A stretch of 41,116 nt of DNA from JBICIG01 sp043101605. Its GTDB lineage: Bacteria; Planctomycetota; Phycisphaerae; Phycisphaerales; UBA1924. The translations under genes were made by a program, and so were the position numbers. The DNA lies in NCBI GenBank assembly GCA_043101605.1, contig JBICIG010000092.1, forward strand, positions 1 to 41,116, given 5' to 3'. Positions 1 to 7,319 of this stretch are shown here, in pieces (position 1 is the first letter of the stretch; every line of letters begins with the position of its first letter). The notes below the pieces were generated by a model. That model saw nothing but the letters and a program-made list of their open reading frames with translations, was not told the DNA's origin and searched no databases.

Positions 1-153
1 TACCTCGACGCATTCGTCGCCGGCACCACCGGCGTCTGCGACCTGACCGGCTCGTCGGATCCGAACGATCCGGGCTACGGCAACCCCAACGGCGTCTGCG
101 ACGGCGACGACTTCTTCTTCTACCTCGATCTCTTTGTGGCCGGCTGCCCGTAA
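1..153 (+). CDS. C-terminal fragment of a GC-type dockerin secreted protein (partial)
   Basis: The open frame enters from the left edge and ends at TAA 151-153. It encodes the last 50 residues of a protein ending in one full repeat of the type DLTGSSDPNDP...DGDDFFFYLDLF, closing with AGCP. The same tail ends the two complete genes downstream. The repeat has an EF-hand-like Asp-rich loop (DGDD) and flanking Cys residues, as in the dockerin-like modules common in Phycisphaerae secreted proteins; calcium binding and surface anchoring are inferred from that family. It differs from the neighbours (GYGNPNGVCDGDD), so it is a third paralogous tail rather than a recent exact copy. The N-terminal domain lies outside the window, so the function is unknown. 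Confidence 0.8.
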   Translation, partial: YLDAFVAGTTGVCDLTGSSDPNDPGYGNPNGVCDGDDFFFYLDLFVAGCP

Positions 154-179
154 GCGGCGCGGCAGCATCCTGAATCCAA

Positions 180-210
180 AGAGCCCCGGCCGACTGGTCG
201 GGGCTCTTTT
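180..210 (+). terminator. Rho-independent terminator
   Basis: A 12-bp stem (180-191 with 196-207, one G-T wobble) closes a GACT loop and is followed by TTTT. It terminates the leftmost dockerin gene. Almost the same hairpin, with GATT in the loop, recurs after the next gene. Confidence 0.9.
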
Positions 211-360
211 GCATTGTCGCGGGGAGCCGTGTCGTAAGAACCCCGAATCGACACCTTTTTGCTTCATCGCGGCGGGGAGGCAGACTACATTGACTGCCTT
301 AACCGCTGGGCTGCCGATTGGCTGCTCGCGGTTCATCCGTCCGAGACAGGAGAGTCGTCG

Positions 361-1533
361 ATGAAGCCTGCCAACCTTCCAGCTCTTGCGGCGTGGCTGC
401 TGGCCGCCGGCTCGGCGTTCGCGCAGCCGGTCACCATGGCGTGGACCCCCATCGGCAACGCCGGCAACGCGCCGGACCCGACCACCGGCTATGGCGCGGT
501 GGGCTACGGGTACCGCATCGGGACCTACGAAGTCACGAACGCGGAGTATGCCGCATTCCTCAACGCCGTCGCTGCAAGCGATCCGAATGGACTCTACAAC
601 ACGGAGATGGGCTCGAATCTGCGAGGCGGGATCACGCGTTCAGGCTCGTCCGGATCGTTCACCTACTCGGTGCGGCCCAACAAGGGCGACAAGCCCGTGA
701 ACTTTGTGTCCTGGTACGACGCCGCCCGCATGGCCAACTGGATGACCAACGGCCAAGGCACCGGCGGCACCGAATCCGGCGTCTACACGCTCGCCGGCCC
801 GACCTCGGTCAGCGCCATCACACGCGATCTCTCCAACCCCAATCAGGTCTTCATCCCGATCGAGGACGAGTGGTACAAGGCCGCCTACTACCAGCCATTC
901 GCTCAGGGGGGCGACAGCGACGATTACTGGCTCTACGCCACGCGGAGTAACAGCGTGCCAACGATCGCGACCGCGACGAGCACCGGCGATGTCGCCAATC
1001 CCGGCCAGGATGTGGTGAACTACGCCCTTGGGGCCGATTGGCTCGGACTGAACGGTTATGTGACCACCGTCGGCTCAGCGGACAGCACGAGCTTCTACGA
1101 CGCGTACGACCTCAACGGGAATGTCCAGGAATGGACCGAGACGGGCAGCGACTCGGGAGCTTCCCGTGTCCTTCGCGGCGGTTCATTCTTCCTCAACGAG
1201 AACGAACTGCGGTCAACGAGAAGGATCTTGAATCTCGCTTCAGTAGAAGCTCCCGACCGTGGCTTTCGCCTCGCAAGTCCCGTACCGCCCTGCCCCGCCG
1301 ACCTCACCGGATCCTCCGATCCCAACGACCCCTCCTTCGGCCAGCCTGACGGCGACGCCGACGGCGACGACTTCTTCTTCTACCTCGAAGCCTTCGCCTC
1401 CGTGAACCTCGCGGTCTGCGACCTTACCGGGTCGAGCGATCCGAACGACCCGACCTACGCCTCGCCCGATGGCGACTGCGACGGCGACGATTTCTTTGTC
1501 TACCTCGACCTCTTCGCCGCCGGCTGCCCGTAA
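361..1533 (+). CDS. Secreted FGE-fold (SUMF1-like) protein with C-terminal GC-type dockerin
   Basis: A 390-residue protein. The start is the ATG at 361, because a Sec signal peptide begins there (MKPANLPALAAWLLAAGSAF, cleavage likely after FAQ). Residues about 28-305 show the formylglycine-generating-enzyme/sulfatase-modifying-factor fold: YRIGTYEVTNAEYAAFLNA, PVNFVSWYDAARMANWM, DEWYKAAYY, DLNGNVQEW, RVLRGGSF and the closing GFRLA. The C-terminus holds two dockerin-like repeats with DGDDFF cores. The catalytic cysteines of aerobic FGE are absent after RGGSF, so it is unlikely to make formylglycine; a ligand-binding C-type-lectin-like role is inferred. The gene is a tandem paralogue of the one at 1741, and the strongest divergence lies at 1141-1260. 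An ACAGGAGAG ribosome binding site precedes the ATG. Confidence 0.85.
   Translation: MKPANLPALAAWLLAAGSAFAQPVTMAWTPIGNAGNAPDPTTGYGAVGYGYRIGTYEVTNAEYAAFLNAVAASDPNGLYNTEMGSNLRGGITRSGSSGSFTYSVRPNKGDKPVNFVSWYDAARMANWMTNGQGTGGTESGVYTLAGPTSVSAITRDLSNPNQVFIPIEDEWYKAAYYQPFAQGGDSDDYWLYATRSNSVPTIATATSTGDVANPGQDVVNYALGADWLGLNGYVTTVGSADSTSFYDAYDLNGNVQEWTETGSDSGASRVLRGGSFFLNENELRSTRRILNLASVEAPDRGFRLASPVPPCPADLTGSSDPNDPSFGQPDGDADGDDFFFYLEAFASVNLAVCDLTGSSDPNDPTYASPDGDCDGDDFFVYLDLFAAGCP
1285..1533 (+). repeat. Near-identical dockerin-encoding repeat, copy A (copy B at 2662-2910)
   Basis: These 249 bases match 2662-2910 with three mismatches (AGCC/AGCG, CTC/CTG and CTT/CTC), all synonymous. The upstream coding parts of the two genes are much more diverged. 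This indicates recent duplication with homogenisation (gene conversion) of the tail, or strong constraint. Confidence 0.85.
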
Positions 1534-1558
1534 AGAACCCAGAAGTGCCAAGATCCCG

Positions 1559-1589
1559 AGAGCCCCGGCCGATTGGTCGGGGCTCTTTT
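1559..1589 (+). terminator. Rho-independent terminator
   Basis: A 12-bp stem (1559-1570 with 1575-1586) with GATT loop and a T run. It differs by one loop base from the terminator at 180-210, so the duplicated unit includes gene plus terminator. Confidence 0.9.
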
Positions 1590-1641
1590 GTTAAGAGACA
1601 ACGAACTGCGTCGTGTGAGCGATGTTGAGCCCACGCGGTTG

Positions 1642-1670
1642 TTGTATCGACGGGGCCCGCCGGGTATCTT
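1642..1670 (+). promoter_or_regulatory. Sigma-70-type promoter for the second FGE-dockerin gene
   Basis: TTGTAT (1642-1647) and TATCTT (1665-1670) are separated by 17 bp. Transcription would start near 1677, giving a leader of about 64 nt before the ATG at 1741. Confidence 0.5.
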
Positions 1671-1740
1671 CGCGACCTCGAACGCGGCCGTCGCGAGCGA
1701 TGACAGGGGAGCGGCAGAACCAAGACGGGAGAGAGAGCTC

Positions 1741-2910
1741 ATGAAATCCAGGATCCTTGCGGCTTCCGCGATGTCGCTGTGCGCCGCCGCCGCGGCTTTC
1801 GCGCAGCCGGTCGTGATGGAATGGGTGACCGTCGGCAACGCCGGCAACACGGCCGACCCGACCACCGGCTTCGGCTCGGTGGCTTATGCGTACCGCATCG
1901 GCACCTACGAGGTGACCAACGCGCGGTACGCGGCGTTCCTGAACGCCATTGCCGCCAGCGACCCCAATGGGCTCTACAACGAAAACATGGGCTCAGATCC
2001 TCGGGGTGGCATCGTCCGCTCGGGTTCGAGCGGCAGCTTCACATACTCCGTCAAGGCCAACATGGGCAACAAGCCCGTGAACTTCGTGAGTTGGTACGAC
2101 GCCGCCCGCATGAGCAACTGGATGACCAACGGGCAGGGCTCGAGCGACACCGAGAGCGGCGTGTACACGCTCACCGGCCCGACCTCGATCAGCGCCATCA
2201 CGCGCGATCTGTCGAACCCCAACCAGGTCTTCATCCCGTCCGAGGACGAGTGGTACAAAGCCGCGTATCACCAGCCCGCAGCACAGGGCGGCGACGCGGA
2301 CGACTACTGGCTCTATGCCACACGGAGCAACACCGCGCCGACGGTCGCGACCGCGACGAGCATCGGCGATGTGGCCAACCCGGGGCAAGGAGTTGTGAAT
2401 TACCTAAGAGGCGCCGATTGGAACGGTCAAGATGGCAATCTCACCACCGTGGGCTCGGCAGAGAGCACCGGCTACCACGGCGCGTTCGACATGAACGGCA
2501 ATGTGCTCGAGTGGAACGAGACGCTGATCGGTTCTAATAACGGTGTGCGCGGCGGTGCGTACAGCAGCAATGGAGAGCTTGGCCTCGGGTCGTCGTTCCG
2601 CGTCGGCATTGACCCGGGGGTCGAGAGCAGCACGCTCGGCTTTCGCCTCGCCAGCCCCGTGCCGCCCTGCCCCGCCGACCTCACCGGATCCTCCGATCCC
2701 AACGACCCCTCCTTCGGCCAGCCTGACGGCGACGCCGACGGCGACGACTTCTTCTTCTACCTCGAAGCGTTCGCCTCCGTGAACCTGGCGGTCTGCGACC
2801 TCACCGGGTCGAGCGATCCGAACGACCCGACCTACGCCTCGCCCGATGGCGACTGCGACGGCGACGATTTCTTTGTCTACCTCGACCTCTTCGCCGCCGG
2901 CTGCCCGTAA
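1741..2910 (+). CDS. Secreted FGE-fold (SUMF1-like) protein with C-terminal GC-type dockerin, paralogue
   Basis: A 389-residue tandem paralogue of the gene at 361. The ATG at 1741 follows GGGAGAGAGAG and opens a signal peptide (MKSRILAASAMSLCAAAAAF, then AQ). The FGE-like domain keeps YRIGTYEVTNARYAAFLNA, PVNFVSWYDAARMSNWM, DEWYKAAYH, DMNGNVLEW and GFRLA. As in its neighbour, no cysteine lies in the FGE active-site stretch (here RGGAYSSNGE), so the enzymatic role is doubtful. The last 83 codons match the upstream gene at DNA level except for three synonymous changes, whereas 2521-2637 is strongly diverged. Two dockerin-like repeats suggest that both proteins are displayed by the same surface-attachment route. 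The partner of the dockerin is not in the window. Confidence 0.85.
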   Translation: MKSRILAASAMSLCAAAAAFAQPVVMEWVTVGNAGNTADPTTGFGSVAYAYRIGTYEVTNARYAAFLNAIAASDPNGLYNENMGSDPRGGIVRSGSSGSFTYSVKANMGNKPVNFVSWYDAARMSNWMTNGQGSSDTESGVYTLTGPTSISAITRDLSNPNQVFIPSEDEWYKAAYHQPAAQGGDADDYWLYATRSNTAPTVATATSIGDVANPGQGVVNYLRGADWNGQDGNLTTVGSAESTGYHGAFDMNGNVLEWNETLIGSNNGVRGGAYSSNGELGLGSSFRVGIDPGVESSTLGFRLASPVPPCPADLTGSSDPNDPSFGQPDGDADGDDFFFYLEAFASVNLAVCDLTGSSDPNDPTYASPDGDCDGDDFFVYLDLFAAGCP

Positions 2911-2936
2911 CCCCGCTGGCCTCGACCGATACCCCG

Positions 2937-2971
2937 GGCGGGTCCGGAGCGTTCCGGGCCCGCCTTTGTTT
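2937..2971 (+). terminator. Rho-independent terminator
   Basis: A 12-bp stem (2937-2948 with 2953-2964, one T-G wobble), GCGT loop, then TTTGTTT. It ends the dockerin gene cluster and is unrelated in sequence to the two upstream terminators. Confidence 0.85.
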
Positions 2972-3464
2972 CTGGCCCGAGCCTCGGTTTCTGGGCCGAG
3001 CCTCGCTGGCGGCGGGGCCGCGGGCGTGCCGTCGGAGCGGAGTCGTCCGACCATCCGCGCCCGATCCGGGCGAGGGCCCCGGGGCGGAGGAAATCGGACC
3101 GGGCCGACCGGTGCAAGTCTCGGGTGTGTCAACGCTTGCGGCGAAGGTTGCGATCCCGAGAAGATGGCGTTGGGTGACGATTGGGGCTTGGAATGCCCGC
3201 CCGGATCTGGTAGAACCGGGGAGCCGCGGGCCCGAGCCCGGGCCGACCGATCGGTATCCCCGGGAGCTCGTTTGGAACGAGACCCACCACTTTCCCGGGG
3301 CTGCCGATCGGTCGCGCCCGAGCCGGTCCCTGATCGGCGATTGGCGAGCGGAGCGGGCGGGGGCGGCCGGGGCGCGGAGGGGCTCGGCTGCCCCCCGATC
3401 CGACGCCGAGCCGGCCCGGGCCCACGACCTTTGCGAGCATTGCCCGCGACTGCCCGCGTGAGCC
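2972..3464. other. Non-coding stretch between dockerin cluster and rpsP
   Basis: No convincing gene. Open frames here translate to Arg/Gly/Pro-rich text with no domains, start context or codon pattern. Short inverted repeats are present (CTCGTT-TGG-AACGAG near 3268-3282). No RNA family was recognised. Confidence 0.5.
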
Positions 3465-3492
3465 TTGCTCGGGGGGGACTCGGCGCTACACT
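3465..3492 (+). promoter_or_regulatory. Candidate rpsP promoter
   Basis: TTGCTC (3465-3470) and TACACT (3487-3492) with a 16-bp spacer. The leader to the TTG start at 3625 would be about 125 nt. Confidence 0.45.
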
Positions 3493-3624
3493 TGCAGTCC
3501 GCCTCGGAGCGTGGGTGCGGTCGGCCTTCGGGCCGGGTGCAGCCGGTGGTGGTCCGAGTGTCTGGGATCGAACGAGTCTTCCGGGGCCTGCGCGTCGCGG
3601 CGCCCCCGTCCGGAGTGTGCAGCC

Positions 3625-4230
3625 TTGATCCGCATCCGCATGCAGCGTTTCGGCAGGACCCACCGCCCGTTCTATCGCATCGGCGCGATCGATCAGCGGG
3701 AGCGTCGCAACGGGAATGTCCTCGAGAACCTGGGCTGGTACGACCCGTCGGCCAAGGACTCGGACAAGCAGATCCACCTCAAGGAGGAGCGGATCAAGCA
3801 CTGGCTGAGCGTCGGGGCCCAGCCCTCGGACACGGTGCGCGACATGCTCGGCAACCGCGACCTGCTGCCCGAGAAGATGAAGGCCAAGTGGGAGTCCGAC
3901 CGCGAGAAGGCCCGTCTGCGCGTGAGCTGCAAGACCGCCGTCGCCCGGGCCGAGAAGGCTTCGAAGGAACTGACCGAGTTCGCCGAGTCGGCGTCGGCCG
4001 ATGTGGCGGGGCTGGTCGAGATTGGGACGCAGTCGGTCGAGTCGGCCAAGAACGCGTTCGCCAAGGCGGATGTGAAGACCGCTGAGTCCGCCGCCGATGC
4101 CGCCGAGAAGGCCCTTGCCGACGCCAAGGCCGCCGAGGAGCAGGCCAAGAAGGCCGCCGAGGAAGCCGCGGCCGCCGAAGCCGTCGCCGCGAGTGCCGAG
4201 GCACCGGCCGAAGAAGCCGCCGAGGGCTGA
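3625..4230 (+). CDS. rpsP: 30S ribosomal protein S16 with long Ala-rich C-terminal extension
   Basis: Binds 16S rRNA and stabilises the 30S subunit. Residues about 1-85 match S16: IRIRMQRFGRTHRPFYRIGA, then ENLGWYDP and RIKHWLSVGAQPSDTVR. The start is taken as TTG at 3625, which restores the first beta strand and has GGAG 9 nt upstream; the internal ATG at 3640 would cut that strand off. S16 is usually 80-90 residues, but this protein has 201. The extra 110 or so residues are Ala/Glu/Lys-rich and heptad-like (KAAEEQAKKAAEEAAAAEA), probably an extended helix or coiled coil. trmD follows, but rimM, which usually lies between them, is absent. Confidence 0.92.
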   Translation: MIRIRMQRFGRTHRPFYRIGAIDQRERRNGNVLENLGWYDPSAKDSDKQIHLKEERIKHWLSVGAQPSDTVRDMLGNRDLLPEKMKAKWESDREKARLRVSCKTAVARAEKASKELTEFAESASADVAGLVEIGTQSVESAKNAFAKADVKTAESAADAAEKALADAKAAEEQAKKAAEEAAAAEAVAASAEAPAEEAAEG

Positions 4231-4266
4231 TCCGCTCGCGGACCCCTCCCGCAACGAACTTCACCC

Positions 4267-4294
4267 AGGCCCGTCTCATCCAGGAGGCGGGCCT
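4267..4294 (+). terminator. Hairpin after rpsP, possible terminator
   Basis: A 7-bp stem AGGCCCG (4267-4273) with CGGGCCT (4288-4294), followed by GTCTCGTT. The T run is weak. It would separate rpsP from trmD, which has its own start signal just downstream. Confidence 0.45.
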
Positions 4295-4312
4295 GTCTCG
4301 TTCCGGGCCCGA

Positions 4313-4318
4313 TACCCT
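4313..4318 (+). promoter_or_regulatory. -10 hexamer for leaderless trmD
   Basis: TACCCT ends exactly 6 nt before the trmD ATG. No Shine-Dalgarno lies in between and no good -35 is visible. The spacing puts the transcription start at or next to the start codon. Confidence 0.45.
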
Positions 4319-4324
4319 CCGCTC

Positions 4325-5119
4325 ATGCGCTTCGATGTGCTGACGACCTTCCCGGAGATGTTCGACCATACGCCGCCGGCGGCGCTGGGCGTGTCGATCC
4401 CCGCCCGCGCCCGGGCCGCGGGGCTCGTCGAGTGGCACGCGCACAACCTCCGCGACTGGGCGGGCAACAAGCACGACCGCACCGACGACCGCCCGTTCGG
4501 CGGCGGGCCGGGGATGGTCATGTCCTGCCAGCCGATCTGGGACGCGGTCGGCGCGATCGAGGCAATGGACCCCCGCCCCGCGACGCGGGTGCTGTTGACT
4601 CCCCAGGGCCGGCCGCTGACCCAGCCGATCGTCGAAGAACTCGCGGGCCTGCCCCGGCTTCTACTGATCGCCGGGCACTACGAGGGCATCGACGAACGCG
4701 TCATCGAGAAGCTCGCGCCGCTGGAAGTCTCGCTGGGGGACTTCGTGATCTCGGGGGGTGAACTCGGGGCGCTGGTTCTCATGGACGCGATCATCAGGTT
4801 GTTGCCGGGTGTGCTGGGTGACGACGCGTCGGCAGCCCAGGACAGCTTCGGCCCGATCCCCGACACCGATCCCAACGGCGGGCCCATCGACCCCAGACTC
4901 CTCGCTCGCTGGAAGCGCGAACTGGGCATCCCCGACGACGCCCGGCTTCTCGACTGCCCCCACTACACCCGCCCGCGCGCGTGGCAGGGCGTCGAGGTCC
5001 CCGAGGTGCTGCTCTCCGGAGATCACGCGGCCGTCGCCCGCTGGCGGCTCGAACAGATGGCAAGGCGGACTCGCGAGCGCCGCCCGGATCTCCTCCCGCC
5101 GCCCGCCGCCGACGCCTGA
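4325..5119 (+). CDS. trmD: tRNA (guanine-N1-)-methyltransferase
   Basis: Methylates G37 next to the anticodon using S-adenosylmethionine; SPOUT (knotted) fold, homodimer. The 264 residues match family length. Diagnostic parts are the N-terminal MRFDVLTTFPEMF, RPFGGGPGMVM, LLIAGHYEGIDERV and GDFVISGGELGALVLMDAI, followed by the long linker and C-terminal helical domain (HYTRPRAWQG). The start at 4325 is the first residue of the conserved N-terminus; the longer open frame upstream overlaps rpsP and is spurious. There is no ribosome binding site, but TACCCT sits 6 nt upstream, consistent with a leaderless mRNA. The usual neighbour rplS lies two genes downstream. Confidence 0.95.
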   Translation: MRFDVLTTFPEMFDHTPPAALGVSIPARARAAGLVEWHAHNLRDWAGNKHDRTDDRPFGGGPGMVMSCQPIWDAVGAIEAMDPRPATRVLLTPQGRPLTQPIVEELAGLPRLLLIAGHYEGIDERVIEKLAPLEVSLGDFVISGGELGALVLMDAIIRLLPGVLGDDASAAQDSFGPIPDTDPNGGPIDPRLLARWKRELGIPDDARLLDCPHYTRPRAWQGVEVPEVLLSGDHAAVARWRLEQMARRTRERRPDLLPPPAADA

Positions 5120-5306
5120 TCGCTCCCCGGCCCGAGAACCCGCCGACACCCCCGCGCCAGCCCGAGCAAGCCGCACGATCGCGGACCGGTCCGCCCCGCC
5201 CGGGCTCGACGCGTTCGCCCGGGCGTGGTCTGTTTCCTCTGTTTGGGGGGCGGGTCGCCCGCGGGGAACCCGCCGCAGGGAAGCAGGCATGGACAGGAGC
5301 ACAGAG

Positions 5307-5930
5307 ATGACTCGTCGAACCGGAATGGCGATGGTGGCAGTCGCGGCCGCGAGCGCGGGAGCGAGCGCCGACTTCATCTACCAGGACGCGGCCAACCGCC
5401 CGGCCCGGGACTTCATCGGTCTCGGATTCGAGAGCATCGCTGCGGGTAGCACGATGACGGCGCTCGACTTCGGCGACGGGGTCGTCGCGAGCGTCAGCAC
5501 CACGGGCAACATTTCCAACCAGATCTTCTCGCAGACCGACGGCTACGGGGCCGTCGCGGCCGAGGGCGACCGGTTCTGGAAGCTCGCCGGCGGCACGACG
5601 ACGATTGACTTCGGAACGACCGCGCTCGTCGGGCTGGAGTTCATGTATTCCGACCTCGAGTGGGCGACGCTGGTGCTGCAGTTTGACAACGGGGCCGAGG
5701 TCTGGCTGACCGATTCAAACTCGGGGCAGCCGAGGCTCTTCGGCTATTCCGCCGACGCGGGCAACCCGTTCAGCAGCGTGTCGATCACTTGGCGCGGCAC
5801 CCAGAACGACGGGGTCGGGTTCGATGTGGTCCAGGTCGCGACGATCCCCAGCCCGGGGACGGGCCCGCTCTTTGCCGCGGCTGGGTTGCTCGCGATCCGC
5901 CGCCGCCGGACCCGGTCCGCCGCCGCCTGA
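5307..5930 (+). CDS. Secreted protein with PEP-CTERM-like sorting tail
   Basis: A 207-residue exported protein. The ATG at 5307 is chosen because AGGAG lies 7 nt upstream (5295-5299); an in-frame ATG at 5289 is the alternative. A signal peptide follows (RRTGMAMVAVAAASAGASAD). The mature part is beta-rich, with DFIGLGFESI, TTTIDFGTTALVGLEFMYS and GFDVVQVA, reminiscent of the jelly-roll-like domains of PEP-CTERM proteins. The C-terminus has the three-part sorting signal: IPSPGT, a hydrophobic stretch (LFAAAGLLAI) and an RRRRTR cluster. Its position between trmD and rplS is unusual for a secreted protein. The function is unknown; anchoring by an exosortase-type system is inferred, and no exosortase is in the window. 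Confidence 0.75.
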   Translation: MTRRTGMAMVAVAAASAGASADFIYQDAANRPARDFIGLGFESIAAGSTMTALDFGDGVVASVSTTGNISNQIFSQTDGYGAVAAEGDRFWKLAGGTTTIDFGTTALVGLEFMYSDLEWATLVLQFDNGAEVWLTDSNSGQPRLFGYSADAGNPFSSVSITWRGTQNDGVGFDVVQVATIPSPGTGPLFAAAGLLAIRRRRTRSAAA

Positions 5931-5982
5931 GCCCGGCCCCGGGCCCCCCTCGGTCCCATCCCCAACAAGTGACCCTCCTCCG

Positions 5983-6008
5983 GCAGGGGCCCGATCGCGG
6001 GCCCCTGC
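5983..6008 (+). terminator. Hairpin terminator after the PEP-CTERM-like gene
   Basis: A perfect 11-bp GC-rich stem (5983-5993 with 5998-6008) with ATCG loop; the trailing sequence (TGCGTTGG) is only weakly T-rich. Confidence 0.6.
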
Positions 6009-6215
6009 TGCGTTGGTGGGGTCGCGGGTCAGCCCGCGGGCCGGCGCTCTGGCGTCTCGACTCGACGGGGGGATCGGGCCTATCGTTGAGGCCGCCGACG
6101 GCACGCCCAGTGCGGCCTGTTCGGCGATCCCGTGCCGCGATGCGGCCCGGCTTCCGCCTCGATGAGTCTCCGCGGCATCTCGCCCGCGGGTCTTGGAAAC
6201 TTGCAAGGATCAGCC

Positions 6216-6608
6216 ATGGACAGCCAGCGCCTTCTCGAGAGCCTGACCGCCGAGCAGATCAAGAGCGACCTGCCCCGGTTCGACATCGGCGACACGGTCA
6301 ATGTCCATGCGCGAATCGTCGAGGGCGAGAAGGAGCGCGTCCAGGTCTTCCAGGGCGTGCTGATCAGCCGCAAGGGCGGGGGCATCCACGAGATGATCAC
6401 GGTGCGTCGCATCGTCGACAACATCGGCGTGGAGCGCACCTGGCCGCTCAACAGCCCGCTGATCGCGAAGATCGAGGTCGTGCGTCGGGGCGATGCCCGC
6501 CGCTCGAAGCTCTACTTCCTGCGCGACCGCGTGGGCAAGAGCCGCCGCCTCCGCGACCGCCGCCGCGGCATGAAGCATGTCGAGGGGCAGCCGACGGTTC
6601 AGAAGTAA
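6216..6608 (+). CDS. rplS: 50S ribosomal protein L19
   Basis: Component of the 50S subunit at the subunit interface. The 130 residues fit the family (about 115-130). Conserved parts are LPRFDIGDTVNVHARIVEG, RVQVFQGVLISRKGGG, TVRRIVDNIGVERTWPLNS and LYFLRDRVGKSRRLRDRR. The ATG at 6216 has AAGGA (6204-6208) 7 nt upstream. It stands apart from trmD, with a secreted-protein gene and a terminator between them, so it must have its own promoter rather than belonging to a continuous rpsP-rimM-trmD-rplS operon. Confidence 0.95.
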   Translation: MDSQRLLESLTAEQIKSDLPRFDIGDTVNVHARIVEGEKERVQVFQGVLISRKGGGIHEMITVRRIVDNIGVERTWPLNSPLIAKIEVVRRGDARRSKLYFLRDRVGKSRRLRDRRRGMKHVEGQPTVQK

Positions 6609-6756
6609 TCGGCGCGAGGCCACCGCCGCGATCAGGAACAATTCAGGAATCAAGACACGGCGCGCAAGCCCGCCGAGATTGTCGGTGCGATGACCGCGCG
6701 CCCGATGATCGCTGCGCGAAGCCAAGGAGCGGCCGGCGAAGCCCGACCGCGCCCGC

Positions 6757-6762
6757 TAACTT
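6757..6762 (+). promoter_or_regulatory. -10 hexamer, leaderless-type
   Basis: TAACTT ends 6 nt before the ATG at 6769, the same spacing as for trmD. No ribosome binding site is present. Confidence 0.35.
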
Positions 6763-6768
6763 GGTGCC

Positions 6769-7293
6769 ATGACAATTTTGTGCTGTCCGTTTCCGCCGGG
6801 CGACATCCTCAAGTGGGCGGCCCACTATGGCGAGATCTCGGTCGATGAGGAGGTAGTCCGGCTGGGGCGTGCCGCCCGCGAACGCGGCTGGATGACGCTT
6901 GAGGAGTTCACTGTCATCGGCGACTGGAAGTCACCGCGATCCCGGAAATGGCGTGCGCTCAATGATGCTGCATCCGTCGAGAATGCCACTCGAGCTGCCT
7001 TGGAATCCAAGAACGAGCGCGTCCGAATCGGAGTACTCATGACGCTCGAGGGCGTTGGTTGGCCAACGGCGAGCGTGCTGCCTCACCTGATGCACCCGGA
7101 CCCGTATCCGATCCTCGACATCCGCGCGCTCGAGACACTCGGTGTCATCGGAGCGCCCAAGTACCGTTTCGATCTGTGGTGGTCGTACACCGGGCTCTGC
7201 CGGCAGCTCGCGACCGATTCAGGACACGACATGCGCACGGTCGACCGGGCCCTGTGGGGTTTCTCCAAGGCCCACGGCTCGCCGGCATCCTGA
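6769..7293 (+). CDS. Hypothetical protein with HhH-like segment
   Basis: A 174-residue cytosolic protein. The recognisable element is around residues 90-125: MTLEGVGWPTASVLPHLMHP, then PYPILDIRALETLG, which resembles the helix-hairpin-helix region of HhH-GPD DNA glycosylase-like proteins (GVG turn followed by an invariant-looking Asp). The rest contains Trp-rich helices (WKSPRSRKWRAL). No iron-sulfur cluster cysteines are visible, and it is shorter than true glycosylases. Codons are less GC-biased than the neighbours (ATT, TTG, TGT, GCA and CGA are frequent), suggesting acquisition. The start is ATG 6769, without Shine-Dalgarno but with TAACTT 6 nt before it. DNA binding is inference from the motif only. 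Confidence 0.65.
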   Translation: MTILCCPFPPGDILKWAAHYGEISVDEEVVRLGRAARERGWMTLEEFTVIGDWKSPRSRKWRALNDAASVENATRAALESKNERVRIGVLMTLEGVGWPTASVLPHLMHPDPYPILDIRALETLGVIGAPKYRFDLWWSYTGLCRQLATDSGHDMRTVDRALWGFSKAHGSPAS

Positions 7294-7307
7294 TCGCCGC
7301 GACCCCC

Positions 7308-7313
7308 TACCCT
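7308..7313 (+). promoter_or_regulatory. -10 hexamer, leaderless-type
   Basis: TACCCT ends 6 nt before the ATG at 7320, as for trmD. It lies in the 26-nt gap after the HhH-like gene. Confidence 0.4.
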
Positions 7314-7319
7314 CTCGAC

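Noticed and set aside
361..2910. Calling the two FGE-like proteins active formylglycine-generating enzymes
   Set aside because: Neither has a cysteine in the active-site stretch after RGG(S/A); all their cysteines lie in the signal peptide or the dockerin tail.
2972..3464. A gene in the gap before rpsP
   Set aside because: Frames on both strands give random Arg/Gly/Pro-rich text, and none has a start context or domain.
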